Shown: one piece after another, positions 18,136-28,492 of the stretch
How the letters are laid out: each line of letters begins with the position of its first letter
How positions within the stretch are numbered: the first letter of the stretch is position 1
From: Arsukibacterium sp. UBA3155
GTDB lineage: Bacteria; Pseudomonadota; Gammaproteobacteria; Enterobacterales; Alteromonadaceae
NCBI GenBank assembly: GCA_002364615.1
Contig: DEYP01000023.1
Location: 146,739-209,252, forward strand
DNA length: 62,514 nucleotides
Direction of reading: 5' to 3'
Made by a program: the position numbers and the translations under genes
Notes under the pieces: model-generated
Told to the model about the DNA's origin: nothing
The model's database searches: none
Seen by the model: only the letters and a program-made list of their open reading frames with translations

Positions 18136-20247
18136 ATGATATCAGGCGGTTTTTTCAGAGATTCAGGGCGCGCATTAGCTGGTTTGCTGGCAGGTGCTTT
18201 GTTAAGTTTTGCGGCACTAGCGGATACTGAACAAGTGCAGTATTCACCTAATTTTAAAGGCACGGACATCAACGAATTTATCAATATCGTGGGTATGAAC
18301 CTGAAAAAAACTATTATCGTCGACCCCCAGGTACGGGGCCGGATTAACGTCCGCAGTTATGAAATGCTGAACGAAGAACAGTATTATCAGTTCTTCCTAA
18401 ACGTACTGGAGGTATACAGTTTCGCTGTAGTGGAAATGGAAAGTGGCATTTTAAAAGTAGTACGTAATAAAGATGCCAAAACGTCCAATATTCCGGTAGT
18501 GGGCGATGACGCCCCCGGTTACGGTGATGAAATGGTGACGCGGGTGGTACAGGTACGCAACGTTTCTGTGCGTGAGCTTGCGCCATTACTGCGTCAGTTT
18601 AGTAACCAGGCCGGTGGTGGCCATGTGGTGAACTATGACCCATCGAACGTCATTATGATGACCGGGCCGGCAGCAGTAGTAAACCGGATTGTCGATATTA
18701 TACAGCGGGTAGATAAAGCCGGTGATCAGGAGTTAGAAATTCTGAAACTGGAATTTGCCTCAGCCGGTGAAATTGTCCGAATTCTGGAGAGTATTTATAA
18801 AAGCCAGGGCCGGGCTGAGCAACCTGATTTTCTGATCCCGAAAATTGTTGCTGACGAGCGTACCAACAGCGTTATTGTCAGTGGCGAGTTGCAAGCCAGA
18901 CAGCGGGTGATTGAATTGGCAAAGCGGCTGGATGCCGAGCTGAAAACCAGCGGCAACACCCGGGTATATTATTTAAAATACGCTAAGGCGGAAGAGCTGG
19001 TACCGGTATTAAAAGGGGTAAGCGAGTCTATTGTTGCCGAAGTACAGGGGGCTACCGGGGCGGCTGGCGCGCAGGGCGCCCGGCGTACGCAGGGCTCTGG
19101 TCGCGAAATCAGTATTGAAGCGCATGCCGACAGTAATTCTTTAGTGGTTACCGCGCAGCCGGATATGATGCGCTCGTTAGAGGATGTGATCCGTCAGCTG
19201 GATATTCGCCGCGCACAGGTGTTGGTCGAAGCGATTATTGTGGAAGTATTTGAAGGCGATGGTACCGATTTTGGCGTACAGTGGCTAAATAAAAATGCAG
19301 GCGGTACTAATTTTACCGGCGGCAATACCATTCCGATAATAAATGTAGCTGGTGCTGCTGCGCTGGCCTCTCAAGTAAACCAGGGGACGACCACAACCAC
19401 CATAGTTGATGGTGTGCCAGTGACGCAGACCACTCCCGATTCAAACCGTGACTACTCGGGCTTAGCCAGTGTATTGCAGGGTTTGAACGGTGCTATGTTA
19501 GGTTTTTACAATGGTGACTGGGGCGCTATTTTGCAGGCCGTGCGCACCAGCACTAACTCAAATGTGCTGGCCACACCACACATTACTACCATGGATAACC
19601 AGGAAGCCTTCTTTTTAGTCGGCCAGGAAGTCCCTGTTATTACCGGCTCTACCACCGGTGCCAACAACACTAACCCATTTCAGCAGGTGCAGCGCCAGGA
19701 AGTGGGGATTAAACTAAAGGTTACCCCGCAAATTAACGAAGGCAACGCGGTTCAACTGACGATTGAGCAAGAGGTGTCCAGCATTGGCGGCGCCACTGCG
19801 GTAGATATCACGATCAATAAACGCGAAATTAAGACCACGGTAATAACCGATGACGGTGCAACCGTAGTGCTGGGCGGGTTAATTGATGAAGATGTGCAGG
19901 AAAGCGAATCTAAAGTGCCATTACTTGGCGATATTCCGTTTTTGGGGCATTTATTTAAATCGACCAGCGTGACAAAGCAAAAGCGTAACCTGATGGTGTT
20001 TATCAAAGCGACTATAGTGCGTGAAGGATCGGCGATTTCTGGTATTTCTAAAGCGAAATACAACCATATTAGGGCCGAGCAATTATTGCGCGATGAAGAA
20101 GGTATCCGGTTAATGCCTAATACCAGACAAGTAGTATTGCCTGAATGGGATGACTCACTGGTACTGCCGCCGACGTTTGACCGTTATATGGAAGAACAGC
20201 AACAAAAACCGGCAGAGCCGCAACCTGCAACCGGAACGCGTGACTGA
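18136..20247 (+). CDS. gspD: type II secretion secretin GspD
   Basis: GspD forms the outer-membrane secretion channel. It has 703 residues: a signal peptide ending near LADTEQ, an N0 domain (about 35-115), three KH-like N1-N3 domains (about 125-345) with a Gly/Ala-rich insert near 300-315, and a secretin domain (about 345-620) with [14 protein letters not shown]. The C-terminal tail is long, ends in Gln/Pro-rich sequence, and may be the pilotin-binding region. No pilotin gene is in the window. The stop overlaps the gspE start. Confidence 0.97.
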   Translation: MISGGFFRDSGRALAGLLAGALLSFAALADTEQVQYSPNFKGTDINEFINIVGMNLKKTIIVDPQVRGRINVRSYEMLNEEQYYQFFLNVLEVYSFAVVEMESGILKVVRNKDAKTSNIPVVGDDAPGYGDEMVTRVVQVRNVSVRELAPLLRQFSNQAGGGHVVNYDPSNVIMMTGPAAVVNRIVDIIQRVDKAGDQELEILKLEFASAGEIVRILESIYKSQGRAEQPDFLIPKIVADERTNSVIVSGELQARQRVIELAKRLDAELKTSGNTRVYYLKYAKAEELVPVLKGVSESIVAEVQGATGAAGAQGARRTQGSGREISIEAHADSNSLVVTAQPDMMRSLEDVIRQLDIRRAQVLVEAIIVEVFEGDGTDFGVQWLNKNAGGTNFTGGNTIPIINVAGAAALASQVNQGTTTTTIVDGVPVTQTTPDSNRDYSGLASVLQGLNGAMLGFYNGDWGAILQAVRTSTNSNVLATPHITTMDNQEAFFLVGQEVPVITGSTTGANNTNPFQQVQRQEVGIKLKVTPQINEGNAVQLTIEQEVSSIGGATAVDITINKREIKTTVITDDGATVVLGGLIDEDVQESESKVPLLGDIPFLGHLFKSTSVTKQKRNLMVFIKATIVREGSAISGISKAKYNHIRAEQLLRDEEGIRLMPNTRQVVLPEWDDSLVLPPTFDRYMEEQQQKPAEPQPATGTRD

Positions 20248-21758
20248 TGGAAAGCCTGGTAGCAGAAGAAGAAGTTAAACCGGTTAGCAGCCGTATCCGG
20301 CTGCCGTTCAGTTTTGCCAAGCGCCATGGCGTGTTGTTACAACAGCAGCCAAGCGGCTGGCAATTGTACGTGCAACCGACCACCCGGCCGGAGTCGGTAC
20401 TGGAAGTGCGACGGCTGCTGGCGGAAGGCTTTACCGTTAAACCCCTATCGGCGGCAGAGTTTGAAACCCTGCTCGAGGCCAGCTATCAGCGCGATTCTTC
20501 TGAAGCACAGCAACTGATGGAAGATATAGGCAATGAGGTTAATCTGGCTTCTCTGGCCGATGATATTCCTGAAACGGAAGACCTGCTGGAAAACGAAGAT
20601 GACGCACCGATTATAAAACTGATTAACGCCATGCTGGGCGAAGCGATTAAGCTTGGCGCGTCTGATATCCATATTGAAACGTTTGAAAAAGCCCTGATTA
20701 TCCGCTTCAGAGTGGATGGTTTACTACGCGAGGTGTTGCGTCCTAATCGCCGGCTATCCAGCTTGCTGGTATCACGGATTAAAGTGATGTCAAAAATGGA
20801 CATTGCGGAGAAGCGAGTGCCGCAGGACGGTCGTATCAGTTTAAGGATAGCCGGGCGGGCGGTGGATGTGCGGGTGTCGACCATGCCATCAAGCCATGGT
20901 GAGCGGGTTGTATTACGTTTGCTGGATAAAAACAACTCGCACTTAAACCTGGCCGATTTAGGCATGACGCTGGCAGTGCAGCAGGCGTTTTCCAAACTTA
21001 TTTTAAAACCCCATGGCATTATTCTGGTTACCGGGCCAACGGGCTCAGGTAAAAGTACCACCCTTTACGCCGGGTTAACTGAAATTAATACCAAAGACCG
21101 CAATATTCTCACCGTCGAGGACCCGATAGAGTACGAACTTGAAGGCGTTGGGCAAACCCAGGTCAACACCAAAGTTAATATGACGTTTGCCCGTGGTTTA
21201 AGGGCGATACTACGCCAGGATCCGGATGTGGTAATGGTCGGTGAAATTCGCGATCTGGAAACGGCACAAATTGCTGTGCAGGCCAGCTTAACCGGCCATT
21301 TGGTATTGTCTACCCTGCACACCAACACGGCTGCCGGCGCCATTACCCGCTTAGAAGACATGGGCGTTGAAGCGTTTTTGTTATCTTCAAGCTTACTTGG
21401 TGTGTTGGCGCAGCGCCTGGTGCGCACACTTTGCAGCCACTGTAAAGAACTGCACGAGCCAGATAAAGAAGAACGCAATTTGCTGGGTATTGCTAAAAAA
21501 GAAGGCCAGCACATTTACCGGGCAAAAGGATGCGAGCATTGTAATTTCACCGGCTACCGTGGTCGTACTGGTATTCATGAGCTACTGCAGGTGGATGAAA
21601 CCATTCGCGAGATGATCCATAACGGCAAAGGCGAGCAGTCAATTGAAAAGTATGCCCGGGCCCATTGTCCCAGCATCCGGGTGGATGGCTTCAGCAAAGT
21701 TCTGGCTGGCGAAACCACGCTGGAAGAGGTATTGCGGGTCACCCGTGAGGATGTGTAA
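20247..21758 (+). CDS. gspE: type II secretion ATPase GspE
   Basis: This cytosolic hexameric ATPase powers pseudopilus assembly. It has 503 residues: an N-terminal GspL-binding domain, Walker [13 protein letters not shown] (about 262-273), an Asp box and Walker B ([14 protein letters not shown]), a His box ([12 protein letters not shown]), and a four-Cys zinc element CSHC ... CEHC at about 397-433. Its start overlaps the gspD stop by one base, and its stop overlaps the gspF start, so translation is coupled. Confidence 0.97.
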   Translation: MESLVAEEEVKPVSSRIRLPFSFAKRHGVLLQQQPSGWQLYVQPTTRPESVLEVRRLLAEGFTVKPLSAAEFETLLEASYQRDSSEAQQLMEDIGNEVNLASLADDIPETEDLLENEDDAPIIKLINAMLGEAIKLGASDIHIETFEKALIIRFRVDGLLREVLRPNRRLSSLLVSRIKVMSKMDIAEKRVPQDGRISLRIAGRAVDVRVSTMPSSHGERVVLRLLDKNNSHLNLADLGMTLAVQQAFSKLILKPHGIILVTGPTGSGKSTTLYAGLTEINTKDRNILTVEDPIEYELEGVGQTQVNTKVNMTFARGLRAILRQDPDVVMVGEIRDLETAQIAVQASLTGHLVLSTLHTNTAAGAITRLEDMGVEAFLLSSSLLGVLAQRLVRTLCSHCKELHEPDKEERNLLGIAKKEGQHIYRAKGCEHCNFTGYRGRTGIHELLQVDETIREMIHNGKGEQSIEKYARAHCPSIRVDGFSKVLAGETTLEEVLRVTREDV

Positions 21759-22978
21759 TGGCCGCATTTGAATACCAGGCGCTGGATTTACGCGGCAAAA
21801 AAAATAAAGGGGTGCTGGAAGCAGACAATGCTCGTCATGCCAGACAGCTACTGCGTGAGCAAAAGCTGCAACCGCTTAGTGTGGAACTGGCGTCACAACA
21901 GGAAAAGTTGGTGGCGTCGGGCCGTAAATGGTTAAGCCGCAAGATTTCAGCGTCTGAGCTGGCATTACTGACCCGCCAACTCGCTACTCTGGTCGAGGCA
22001 GCCTTGCCAATTGAAAGCGCATTGCTGGCAGTAGCGGAGCAATGTGAAAAGCCCCGTTTACAAAATATGATGATGGCGGTACGTTCCAAGGTGGTGGAAG
22101 GGTACACGCTGGCAGAGGGGCTGGCAGAGTTTCCGCACGTGTTTGATCATTTGTTCCGGTCGATGGTAGCAGCAGGTGAAAAATCTGGCCATTTAGAGCA
22201 GGTGCTGAACCGGTTGGCTGACTATACCGAGCAGCGTCAGCATATGCGCAGCCAGATTCTGCAGGCGTTATTGTATCCGATAATTTTAACGTTTTTTGCG
22301 GTGCTGGTAATTAGCATTCTATTGGCCGCAGTGGTACCGAAAATTGTTGGTCAGTTTGAACATATGGGCCAGTCTTTGCCCGGTACAACCTTGTTTTTAA
22401 TTGCTGCCAGTGATTTTATTCGCAACTACGGCATCTTAGTATTAGTGGCCTTAATGCTGGGTGCGGTGTTCTGGCAGCGGGCGTTGCGAAAACCTGAGCT
22501 TCAATATCGCTGGGACCGCTTTACCCTGCATCTTGGCATGTTTGGCAAGGTAAGCCGGGGACTGAATACCGCCCGTTTCGCCCGTACCTTAAGTATTCTG
22601 AATGCCAGCTCAGTACCGCTGTTAGAAGCGATGCGGATAAGTGCGGATGTACTTGGTAACAGCTACATGAAAGAAGCGGTGGCGGATGCAACCGGCCGGG
22701 TGAGGGAGGGGACGTCGCTGAGAAATGCCTTAGAGCAAACCAAAATGTTTCCGCCTATGATGTTGCATATGATTGCCAGTGGCGAAAAAAGTGGCCAGCT
22801 GGACAGTATGCTGGAACGGGCTGCCAATTCTCAGGACAAGGAGTTCGAGACATTGGTGACAGTGTCTTTAAAAGTGTTTGAACCGGTGCTGGTCTCTGTG
22901 ATGGCCGGCATGGTGCTTTTTATTGTAATGGCAATATTACAGCCAATTTTAGCGTTAAATAATATGGTAGGTGGATAA
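21758..22978 (+). CDS. gspF: type II secretion inner-membrane protein GspF
   Basis: GspF is the polytopic platform protein around which the pseudopilus assembles. It has 406 residues and two T2SSF domains (about 70-190 and 275-395), each with a conserved GExSGxL motif (GEKSGHLEQVL, GEKSGQLDSML), and three membrane segments (about 170-195, 220-240 and 375-395). It overlaps gspE by one base and is followed immediately by gspG. Confidence 0.97.
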   Translation: MAAFEYQALDLRGKKNKGVLEADNARHARQLLREQKLQPLSVELASQQEKLVASGRKWLSRKISASELALLTRQLATLVEAALPIESALLAVAEQCEKPRLQNMMMAVRSKVVEGYTLAEGLAEFPHVFDHLFRSMVAAGEKSGHLEQVLNRLADYTEQRQHMRSQILQALLYPIILTFFAVLVISILLAAVVPKIVGQFEHMGQSLPGTTLFLIAASDFIRNYGILVLVALMLGAVFWQRALRKPELQYRWDRFTLHLGMFGKVSRGLNTARFARTLSILNASSVPLLEAMRISADVLGNSYMKEAVADATGRVREGTSLRNALEQTKMFPPMMLHMIASGEKSGQLDSMLERAANSQDKEFETLVTVSLKVFEPVLVSVMAGMVLFIVMAILQPILALNNMVGG

Positions 22979-22979
22979 C

Positions 22980-23423
22980 ATGTTAAGGCAGATACAAAAA
23001 GGTTTTACCTTGCTGGAAGTGATGGTGGTTATCGTTATTCTGGGCATTATTGCCAGCATGGTGGTACCAAACTTGATGGGGAATCAGGAGCAGGCAGCCA
23101 AACAGAAAGTGGTGGTGGATATTCAGCAGCTGGAAAGTGCCCTTGACATGTATCGTTTGCGCAACGGCTTTTATCCCACCACGGAACAAGGTATAGCATC
23201 TCTGGTTACGGCTCCAACGTCGCAGCCGGCGCCACGTTCATTTCCGGAAGGTGGTTTTATTCGCCGTCTGCCAAAAGACCCCTGGGGTGAAGAGTATATT
23301 ATGGTGAGTCCGGGACAGCTTGGTAGAATCGACGTTTACAGCAAGGGCCCGGATCGGGTTGCCGGTACCGATGATGATATTGGTAACTGGAACCTGGATG
23401 AAGCCGATCGTAGTAATAACTAA
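22980..23423 (+). CDS. gspG: type II secretion major pseudopilin GspG
   Basis: GspG is the main subunit of the secretion pseudopilus. The start at ATG 22980 is set by TAGGTGG six bases upstream and gives 147 residues; a GTG at 22971 is not needed. The leader MLRQIQKG is cleaved before FTLLEVMVVIVILGI by a prepilin peptidase that is not encoded here. The C-terminal DDDIGNWNLDE region resembles the calcium-binding loop of GspG. Pseudopilin order G-H-I-J-K is preserved. Confidence 0.97.
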   Translation: MLRQIQKGFTLLEVMVVIVILGIIASMVVPNLMGNQEQAAKQKVVVDIQQLESALDMYRLRNGFYPTTEQGIASLVTAPTSQPAPRSFPEGGFIRRLPKDPWGEEYIMVSPGQLGRIDVYSKGPDRVAGTDDDIGNWNLDEADRSNN

Positions 23424-24010
23424 TGGTCGCTAAGCCACTAAATCGCTGTAAGCAAACTGGTTTTACCTTGTTAGAGGTGATGCTGGTACTGCTATTAATC
23501 GGTTTACTGGCGACCACTGTGGTGGTTAATTTCAGCGGTGACTCGCCTGAGCAACGTTTACAGAAAGAAACCGAGCGGTTTCAGCAGGTATTTCAGTTTG
23601 TTGCCGAAACGGCAATGTTAAAGCAGCAGGAGTGGGGTCTGGTGCTGCAGGAAGGTAGCTACAGCTTTGTCTACTTTGATGGCGAGAAGTGGCTGCAGGC
23701 CGATGAACCGAAAGCCGCTGAGCTTTATGAACTGGCAGAGGATATCCGGTTGCAACTGGAGCTGGAAGGGTTGCCGGGCGCAGAGTTGAGTTTATTAAGC
23801 CAGCTGAACTGGCAGGATGATGAGGAGTTTGCTGACAACGACAGTGAGCAACCTCCTGTGTTACCACAAGTGTTTATTTTATCCTCCGGTGAAATCAGTC
23901 CGTTTCGGTTAATATTTCAGTTAGGAGAGCGGCTGGAGCAGGTTAGTCAGACTGTCGGCACCGATTTTACCATTCCGCTTAGCCGGTCTGACGTTATCAC
24001 GGTGCGCTGA
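23423..24010 (+). CDS. gspH: type II secretion minor pseudopilin GspH
   Basis: The product has 195 residues. The leader MVAKPLNRCKQTG precedes FTLLEVMLVLLLIGLL, a typical class III signal, and a variable beta-rich C-terminal domain follows. It starts at ATG 23423 on the last base of the gspG stop and ends overlapping the gspI start by one base. It should join the pseudopilus shaft or tip complex. Confidence 0.93.
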   Translation: MVAKPLNRCKQTGFTLLEVMLVLLLIGLLATTVVVNFSGDSPEQRLQKETERFQQVFQFVAETAMLKQQEWGLVLQEGSYSFVYFDGEKWLQADEPKAAELYELAEDIRLQLELEGLPGAELSLLSQLNWQDDEEFADNDSEQPPVLPQVFILSSGEISPFRLIFQLGERLEQVSQTVGTDFTIPLSRSDVITVR

Positions 24011-24378
24011 TGAAGATCCGTGGTTTTACCTTGCTGGAACTGTTGGTAGCAATGGCCATATTTGCTGCCGCCGGTCTGGCAATTATGCAAGCCAGCTCAG
24101 GCCATATCCGGGCATTAAGTCAGATAGAAGAATTAACCATCGCCGGTTATGTGGCGAATAATCAGCTGCAACTTGCGATGATAGAGCCAAACTGGCCGCC
24201 GCGCGAGCTATTACAAGGTGAAGTTGACATGGCGAACCGGCAGTGGCTATGGCGCCAGCAGGCAACCACCGTGCCCGATGCCGACCTGCGCCAGGTGGTA
24301 GTGAGTGTAAGTCTGGCAGAGCAGCCAGACGATGTCTTGCTACAACTGACAACGTTTGTAGGTAAACCCAGTGGTTAA
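24010..24378 (+). CDS. gspI: type II secretion minor pseudopilin GspI
   Basis: The product has 122 residues with prepilin leader MKIRG before FTLLELLVAMAIFAAAG. The C-terminal domain is short, with the family-typical WxW-like region (RQWLWRQQ, about 77-84). It is part of the I-J-K tip complex of the pseudopilus. It overlaps gspH by one base and gspJ by eight bases. Confidence 0.93.
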   Translation: MKIRGFTLLELLVAMAIFAAAGLAIMQASSGHIRALSQIEELTIAGYVANNQLQLAMIEPNWPPRELLQGEVDMANRQWLWRQQATTVPDADLRQVVVSVSLAEQPDDVLLQLTTFVGKPSG

Positions 24379-25084
24379 ACAACAGGGCTTTACGTTTATT
24401 GAGATGCTGCTGGCGACCGCTATTTTTGCCATGGTGGGGTTGGCCTCTGTCGCTGTATTAACCAGTGTCACTAACAGTGATGAACTGTCCCAGGAAGCAA
24501 CCGGCCGTATCCAGCAACTGCAGCGCACTATGCTGATGCTGGAACGTGATTTTATGCAAATAAGTACTCGTTATGTGCGGCTGGACGGCGAAGCACCGGT
24601 AGACTACCGGTTATATGGTGAGCAATATTTATTGGAAAGCGAAGATCACGGTCTGAGCTTTACCCGTCAGGGCTGGCGTAATCCGGGGTACATTCTGCCG
24701 CGAAGCGAAGTACAACTGGTCGCGTATCGGTTGGAGCAAGGCGAACTGCAAAGGCTGTTCAGCTTGTACCCCGATGCCGTAGCAGGCAGCGAGCCGCTGG
24801 TGCAGGTGCTGCAGCAAAACCTGACGGCATTTTCCGTTAGTTACCTGCAGGGCGAGGAATGGCTGGAAAAATGGCAGAGCAGTGTTATGCCAAAAGCGGT
24901 GAGAATTACCCTTACCCATGAGTACCTTGGCGAAATAGAACGCATTTTCAGTCTGCCAGCCGGTATGGTGGTGACGCGCAGCGTGAGCACGCCGAACCCG
25001 GGTGGAACCACTCCGCAGAATAACGACCGTGACAGACCAGCAGACCCCGGGCAGCCTAATGACCAAAGACGAGAGCAGCGTTAA
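24371..25084 (+). CDS. gspJ: type II secretion minor pseudopilin GspJ
   Basis: The product has 237 residues and starts at a GTG (24371) inside the gspI coding end. Prepilin leader MVKQQG precedes FTFIEMLLATAIFAMVG. The beta-rich domain includes LMLERDFMQ and GYILPRSEVQLVAYRLEQG, typical of GspJ. The last 35 residues are Pro/Asp/Arg-rich and look disordered, an extension beyond the usual family end. It overlaps gspK by one base. Confidence 0.94.
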   Translation: MVKQQGFTFIEMLLATAIFAMVGLASVAVLTSVTNSDELSQEATGRIQQLQRTMLMLERDFMQISTRYVRLDGEAPVDYRLYGEQYLLESEDHGLSFTRQGWRNPGYILPRSEVQLVAYRLEQGELQRLFSLYPDAVAGSEPLVQVLQQNLTAFSVSYLQGEEWLEKWQSSVMPKAVRITLTHEYLGEIERIFSLPAGMVVTRSVSTPNPGGTTPQNNDRDRPADPGQPNDQRREQR

Positions 25085-26070
25085 TGGACCGCTCACAGCG
25101 CGGAGCCGCGCTTATCACCGTGTTAATGATCGTGGCGATTGTGGTTGTTATTGCAGTTAACATGACCGGACGGCTGCAGTTACAATTACAACGCCAGCAA
25201 AACTTACAACAGCAACAGCAGGCATTCTGGTATGCCATGGGTGCTGAACACTTTGCCAGGGTATTATTAAGTCGTAGTTTAAGTGGTCAGGAAACCGTCA
25301 ATCTGGAGCAAGACTGGGCCCAAAGCGGTGCCAGCTTTGTGGTCACCGATGGCAACATCGCCGGTGAGATCACGGATTTGCAAGCTTGCTTTAATTTGAA
25401 CGCATTACAGCAGCCTGGCCAGCGAGGCACCTCTGGTCGAATTGAGCAGACCGCAGCGCAGCGCAGCTTTATCCGATTGCTGGAACTTGCTGCAACAGAC
25501 CTGTCGATGCCGGCAGAATATTTGATGGCAAGAGTACACGACTGGCTGGATGAAGACAGTTTGCTCAGCACCGCTGGCAGCGCTGAGGAAGATGATTATG
25601 CTGCCTTGCAGTTTCCATATTATACCGCCAACTCATTGATGGTGTCGGTCAGTGAACTGCGTCAGATGCTGGATATAACTCCTGCCGATTTGCAAATGTT
25701 ATTACCTTATGTGTGCGTGCTACCGGAAAATACCCAGTATCAGCTCAACATTAATACGCTGACCGAAGACACCGCAATATTACTGGCGGCGCTTGTACCA
25801 CAGCTTACCGAAGCCGACGCTATAGATATGATCGCGGAGCGGCCAGAAAATGGCTTTAACAGTATTGATGAGTTGCTTGCTTTGCCGCAGCTGGCAGGGA
25901 TTGAAATGGCAGATGACGTCAAAGCCTTATTAACGGTAAAATCCAGTTACTTTCAGTTACTCGCCACTACTTCTTATCTGGAAAGTGGTTTCGTGCTAAC
26001 GTCGATATTCAGAGTTGATGATGAAAATACAGTCAGGGTATTGGCCCGGCGATTTGGAGGCCAGGGGTGA
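25084..26070 (+). CDS. gspK: type II secretion minor pseudopilin GspK
   Basis: GspK caps the pseudopilus tip. It has 328 residues: leader MDRSQRG before AALITVLMIVAIVVVIAVN, where the usual Phe and Glu5 of pseudopilins are absent, as is normal for GspK. The large SAM-like domain includes DLQACFNLNAL and a helix-hairpin-helix-like NGFNSIDELLALP. It overlaps gspL by four bases. Confidence 0.95.
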   Translation: MDRSQRGAALITVLMIVAIVVVIAVNMTGRLQLQLQRQQNLQQQQQAFWYAMGAEHFARVLLSRSLSGQETVNLEQDWAQSGASFVVTDGNIAGEITDLQACFNLNALQQPGQRGTSGRIEQTAAQRSFIRLLELAATDLSMPAEYLMARVHDWLDEDSLLSTAGSAEEDDYAALQFPYYTANSLMVSVSELRQMLDITPADLQMLLPYVCVLPENTQYQLNINTLTEDTAILLAALVPQLTEADAIDMIAERPENGFNSIDELLALPQLAGIEMADDVKALLTVKSSYFQLLATTSYLESGFVLTSIFRVDDENTVRVLARRFGGQG

Positions 26071-27257
26071 GTGAACAGTTAATTATCCGGTTAGGAAGCC
26101 GGGCAGAGCAGACGATTAGCTGGCTGGTCTTTGCCAGCCACAATAGCGAAGTGATTGCATCTGGTGAAGTGGCCAATGCCGGTCAGTTGAGCGAATTGGC
26201 TGAACGTGTAGGCAACCGGCCGGTTATTGCCTTGGTGCCCGCGTCAGATGTGGTGTTAAAGCAGGTGAATTTGCCCACCCGCCCCACCCGGCAAATTCTG
26301 CAGGCTTTACCCTATATGCTCGAAGATGAGCAGGCGGAAGATATCGATCAGCTCTGGCTGGCGCTCGGCCCTTTAGAACAGCAAGAGGGCCAGTATCAGC
26401 AACAGGTTGCCGTGGTGCAACGCGAGCGGATAGATGGCTGGTTGGGCTGGTTGCAGGACGCGGGTTTTAATGTGGTGCGGATGCTGCCAGATGCCTTGTT
26501 ATTGCCAGATAATCCTTTGCCTGCTTGTATTGAGCTGAATAACCAATGGCTGATAAAACAGGGGGCCTGGCAGGCCAGCGCCATCGATAACAGCTGGTGG
26601 CCTCAGTATCTGGCATTAGCAGCCTTGCCCAATATTGCGAGCTATAGCCCGTGGCCGCGCGATATTATGCAATCCCAGCAAAGTATGGAGCCGGAGCTAC
26701 CACTGGTGTTATTAGCCCGCCAGCTGCCACATATCAATTTTACCTTGCTGCAAGGGCCCTATGCCCCGAAACGTCAAACCAATAAACACTGGCAGCAATG
26801 GCGAAGCAGTGCCGTACTGGCCGCAATTTGTCTGGCGACTTACTTAGTAGTGCAGGGGTTTTCTATATGGCAACTGGATAGACAGCTAACCCAGGTACAA
26901 CAGCAAAGCCTGAGCGGTTACCAACAAGCGTTTCCCGGCGAAACTATTGTCAATTTATCCCGGCAGATTGAGCAAAAACTGGCAGCCGCAGGTTTAGGTG
27001 GTGAAACTGTTAATTTTTTAACCCTGTTAGATGCGCTGCAACGACAACTGGCAGAAATTGGTGATATAAAAGTGGATAGTTTACGGTTTGATGCCACCCG
27101 CACCGAACTACGATTTTCAGCAAATGCCGGCGGTTTTCAGAATTTTGAACGTTTAAAAACTGCGCTGGAAAGTGCCGGTTATGAAATTGAGCAGGGCGCC
27201 CTAAGCAATGATGGTGCCCGGGTACAAGGCACTGTAGTAATGCGGAGCAGAACATGA
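26067..27257 (+). CDS. gspL: type II secretion assembly protein GspL
   Basis: GspL anchors the GspE ATPase to the membrane platform. It has 396 residues: a cytosolic actin-like domain (about 1-235), one TM at about 250-268 (AVLAAICLATYLVVQGF), and a periplasmic ferredoxin-like domain. The start is GTG 26067, with GGAGG seven bases upstream and a four-base overlap with the gspK stop. It overlaps gspM by four bases. Confidence 0.95.
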   Translation: MSEQLIIRLGSRAEQTISWLVFASHNSEVIASGEVANAGQLSELAERVGNRPVIALVPASDVVLKQVNLPTRPTRQILQALPYMLEDEQAEDIDQLWLALGPLEQQEGQYQQQVAVVQRERIDGWLGWLQDAGFNVVRMLPDALLLPDNPLPACIELNNQWLIKQGAWQASAIDNSWWPQYLALAALPNIASYSPWPRDIMQSQQSMEPELPLVLLARQLPHINFTLLQGPYAPKRQTNKHWQQWRSSAVLAAICLATYLVVQGFSIWQLDRQLTQVQQQSLSGYQQAFPGETIVNLSRQIEQKLAAAGLGGETVNFLTLLDALQRQLAEIGDIKVDSLRFDATRTELRFSANAGGFQNFERLKTALESAGYEIEQGALSNDGARVQGTVVMRSRT

Positions 27258-27724
27258 AGCAGCAAATACAAACCTGGTGGACCGGTTTAGCGGCACGCGA
27301 GCAACAGCTGCTGAGCATCGCAGCGGTGGTGCTCAGTATCGGCGCGGTTTACTGGTTTATCTGGCAACCTCTGCAGCAAGGTTATAGCAGCAAGCAAACC
27401 GCTTTGCAGCAGGGGCAGATGCAGCTAATGCAATTTCAGCAGGCGCTGCCTCAACTACAGCAGGCCAATAACAGTCAGGGACGGGTTGGCGGCAGTCTGG
27501 CCCAGATAGTCAGTAACAGCTCACGTACCTACAATATCCGGGTAAGCCGGATGCAGCCTCAGAATGATCAATTGCAACTGGTATTAGAAGATGTGTCCTT
27601 TGAACAACTTTTACGTTGGTTGGCGCAATTACAAAATAATAATGGTGTAAAGCTGGTCAGTCTGGATATCGCCAATACCGATAGCAGCGGCATTGTGCGG
27701 GTAAGACGGATGGTAATCGAATAA
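27254..27724 (+). CDS. gspM: type II secretion protein GspM
   Basis: GspM is a bitopic inner-membrane protein that pairs with GspL. It has 156 residues: a short N-terminus with the family-typical LAAREQQLLSIAA, a TM at about 20-38, a Gln-rich coiled coil (about 45-80), and a small periplasmic domain ending VRVRRMVIE. It is four-base coupled to gspL and two bases before gspN. Confidence 0.94.
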   Translation: MKQQIQTWWTGLAAREQQLLSIAAVVLSIGAVYWFIWQPLQQGYSSKQTALQQGQMQLMQFQQALPQLQQANNSQGRVGGSLAQIVSNSSRTYNIRVSRMQPQNDQLQLVLEDVSFEQLLRWLAQLQNNNGVKLVSLDIANTDSSGIVRVRRMVIE

Positions 27725-27725
27725 T

Positions 27726-28469
27726 ATGAAGTATTGGAAATTAACGCTAGCAGCATTTCTCGCTTATCTGGTTTTTATGTTGTACTTACTGCCTGCAGCC
27801 TGGGTACTGCATTGGGTTGGGCTGCCGCCTAATGTTAACATTGGTCCGGTACAGGGCACGGTATGGCAGGGCTCGGCAACCCTAGTTCAATACCAGAATT
27901 TGCAGTTCCAGCAATTACGCTGGCGTTTTAATGGCTGGTCGTTATTTACATTGGCACCACAAGTGACGTTGACCGCCGGCAGTATTGGCGAGCGAGACCA
28001 GCCCTATGCGAAAGCCAGTCTGGCCTATAGTTTCAGTGGTCTGAAAATGCAGCAAGCGTTGCTGCGGATACCGGTTAGTCAGTTATTGCCCTTGCTGGAG
28101 CTGCCGTTGCCAGTGGCGGCAACGGGCGAGTTGATGGTTGAGGTGCAGGACTTCCAACAGGGTAAGCCCTGGTGCAACAGCCTTGCTGGTAACGCCAGCT
28201 GGCTGGATGCGCGGTTACAACCCCCTACCGGAACCTGGCTGGAGCTAAACAGTATTGTGGCTGACTTGCGTTGTGAGCAAGGCAGCCCGGTGCTGATAAC
28301 CGATGGTGAAAACAGCCTCGGACTGGCAGTCACCGCGGGCGTCGAAAACAGCAGACTAACGGTAAATGGCAGTTTAAAGCCAGACCCCAGTCTGCCCAGC
28401 GAAGTACACCAGGCGATGCAGTTTGTCGGCCGGCCGGATGCGCAGGGTCGCTACACCATACAGTTTTAA
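27726..28469 (+). CDS. gspN: type II secretion protein GspN
   Basis: The product has 247 residues: one N-terminal TM (about 5-27) and a beta-rich periplasmic domain with repeated short strands (GTVWQGSATLVQYQNLQFQQ). It is the last gene of the T2SS operon. GspN is present only in some systems and its role is unclear. Its stop faces the convergent yrfG stop 23 bases away, with no obvious terminator hairpin between them. Confidence 0.92.
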   Translation: MKYWKLTLAAFLAYLVFMLYLLPAAWVLHWVGLPPNVNIGPVQGTVWQGSATLVQYQNLQFQQLRWRFNGWSLFTLAPQVTLTAGSIGERDQPYAKASLAYSFSGLKMQQALLRIPVSQLLPLLELPLPVAATGELMVEVQDFQQGKPWCNSLAGNASWLDARLQPPTGTWLELNSIVADLRCEQGSPVLITDGENSLGLAVTAGVENSRLTVNGSLKPDPSLPSEVHQAMQFVGRPDAQGRYTIQF

Positions 28470-28492
28470 TTCAGCACAAAGGATAGTGTGCT

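Noticed and set aside
20486-21061. Minus-strand frame of 191 codons inside gspE
   Set aside because: Antisense shadow of the gspE ATPase domain.
25084-26070. GspK lacking the usual Phe+1 and Glu5 as a defect
   Set aside because: GspK proteins characteristically lack these residues.
17170-28469. T2SS cluster as a transferred island
   Set aside because: Composition and codon use look like the flanks, the operon is complete, and the neighbourhood is conserved; it appears to be core.
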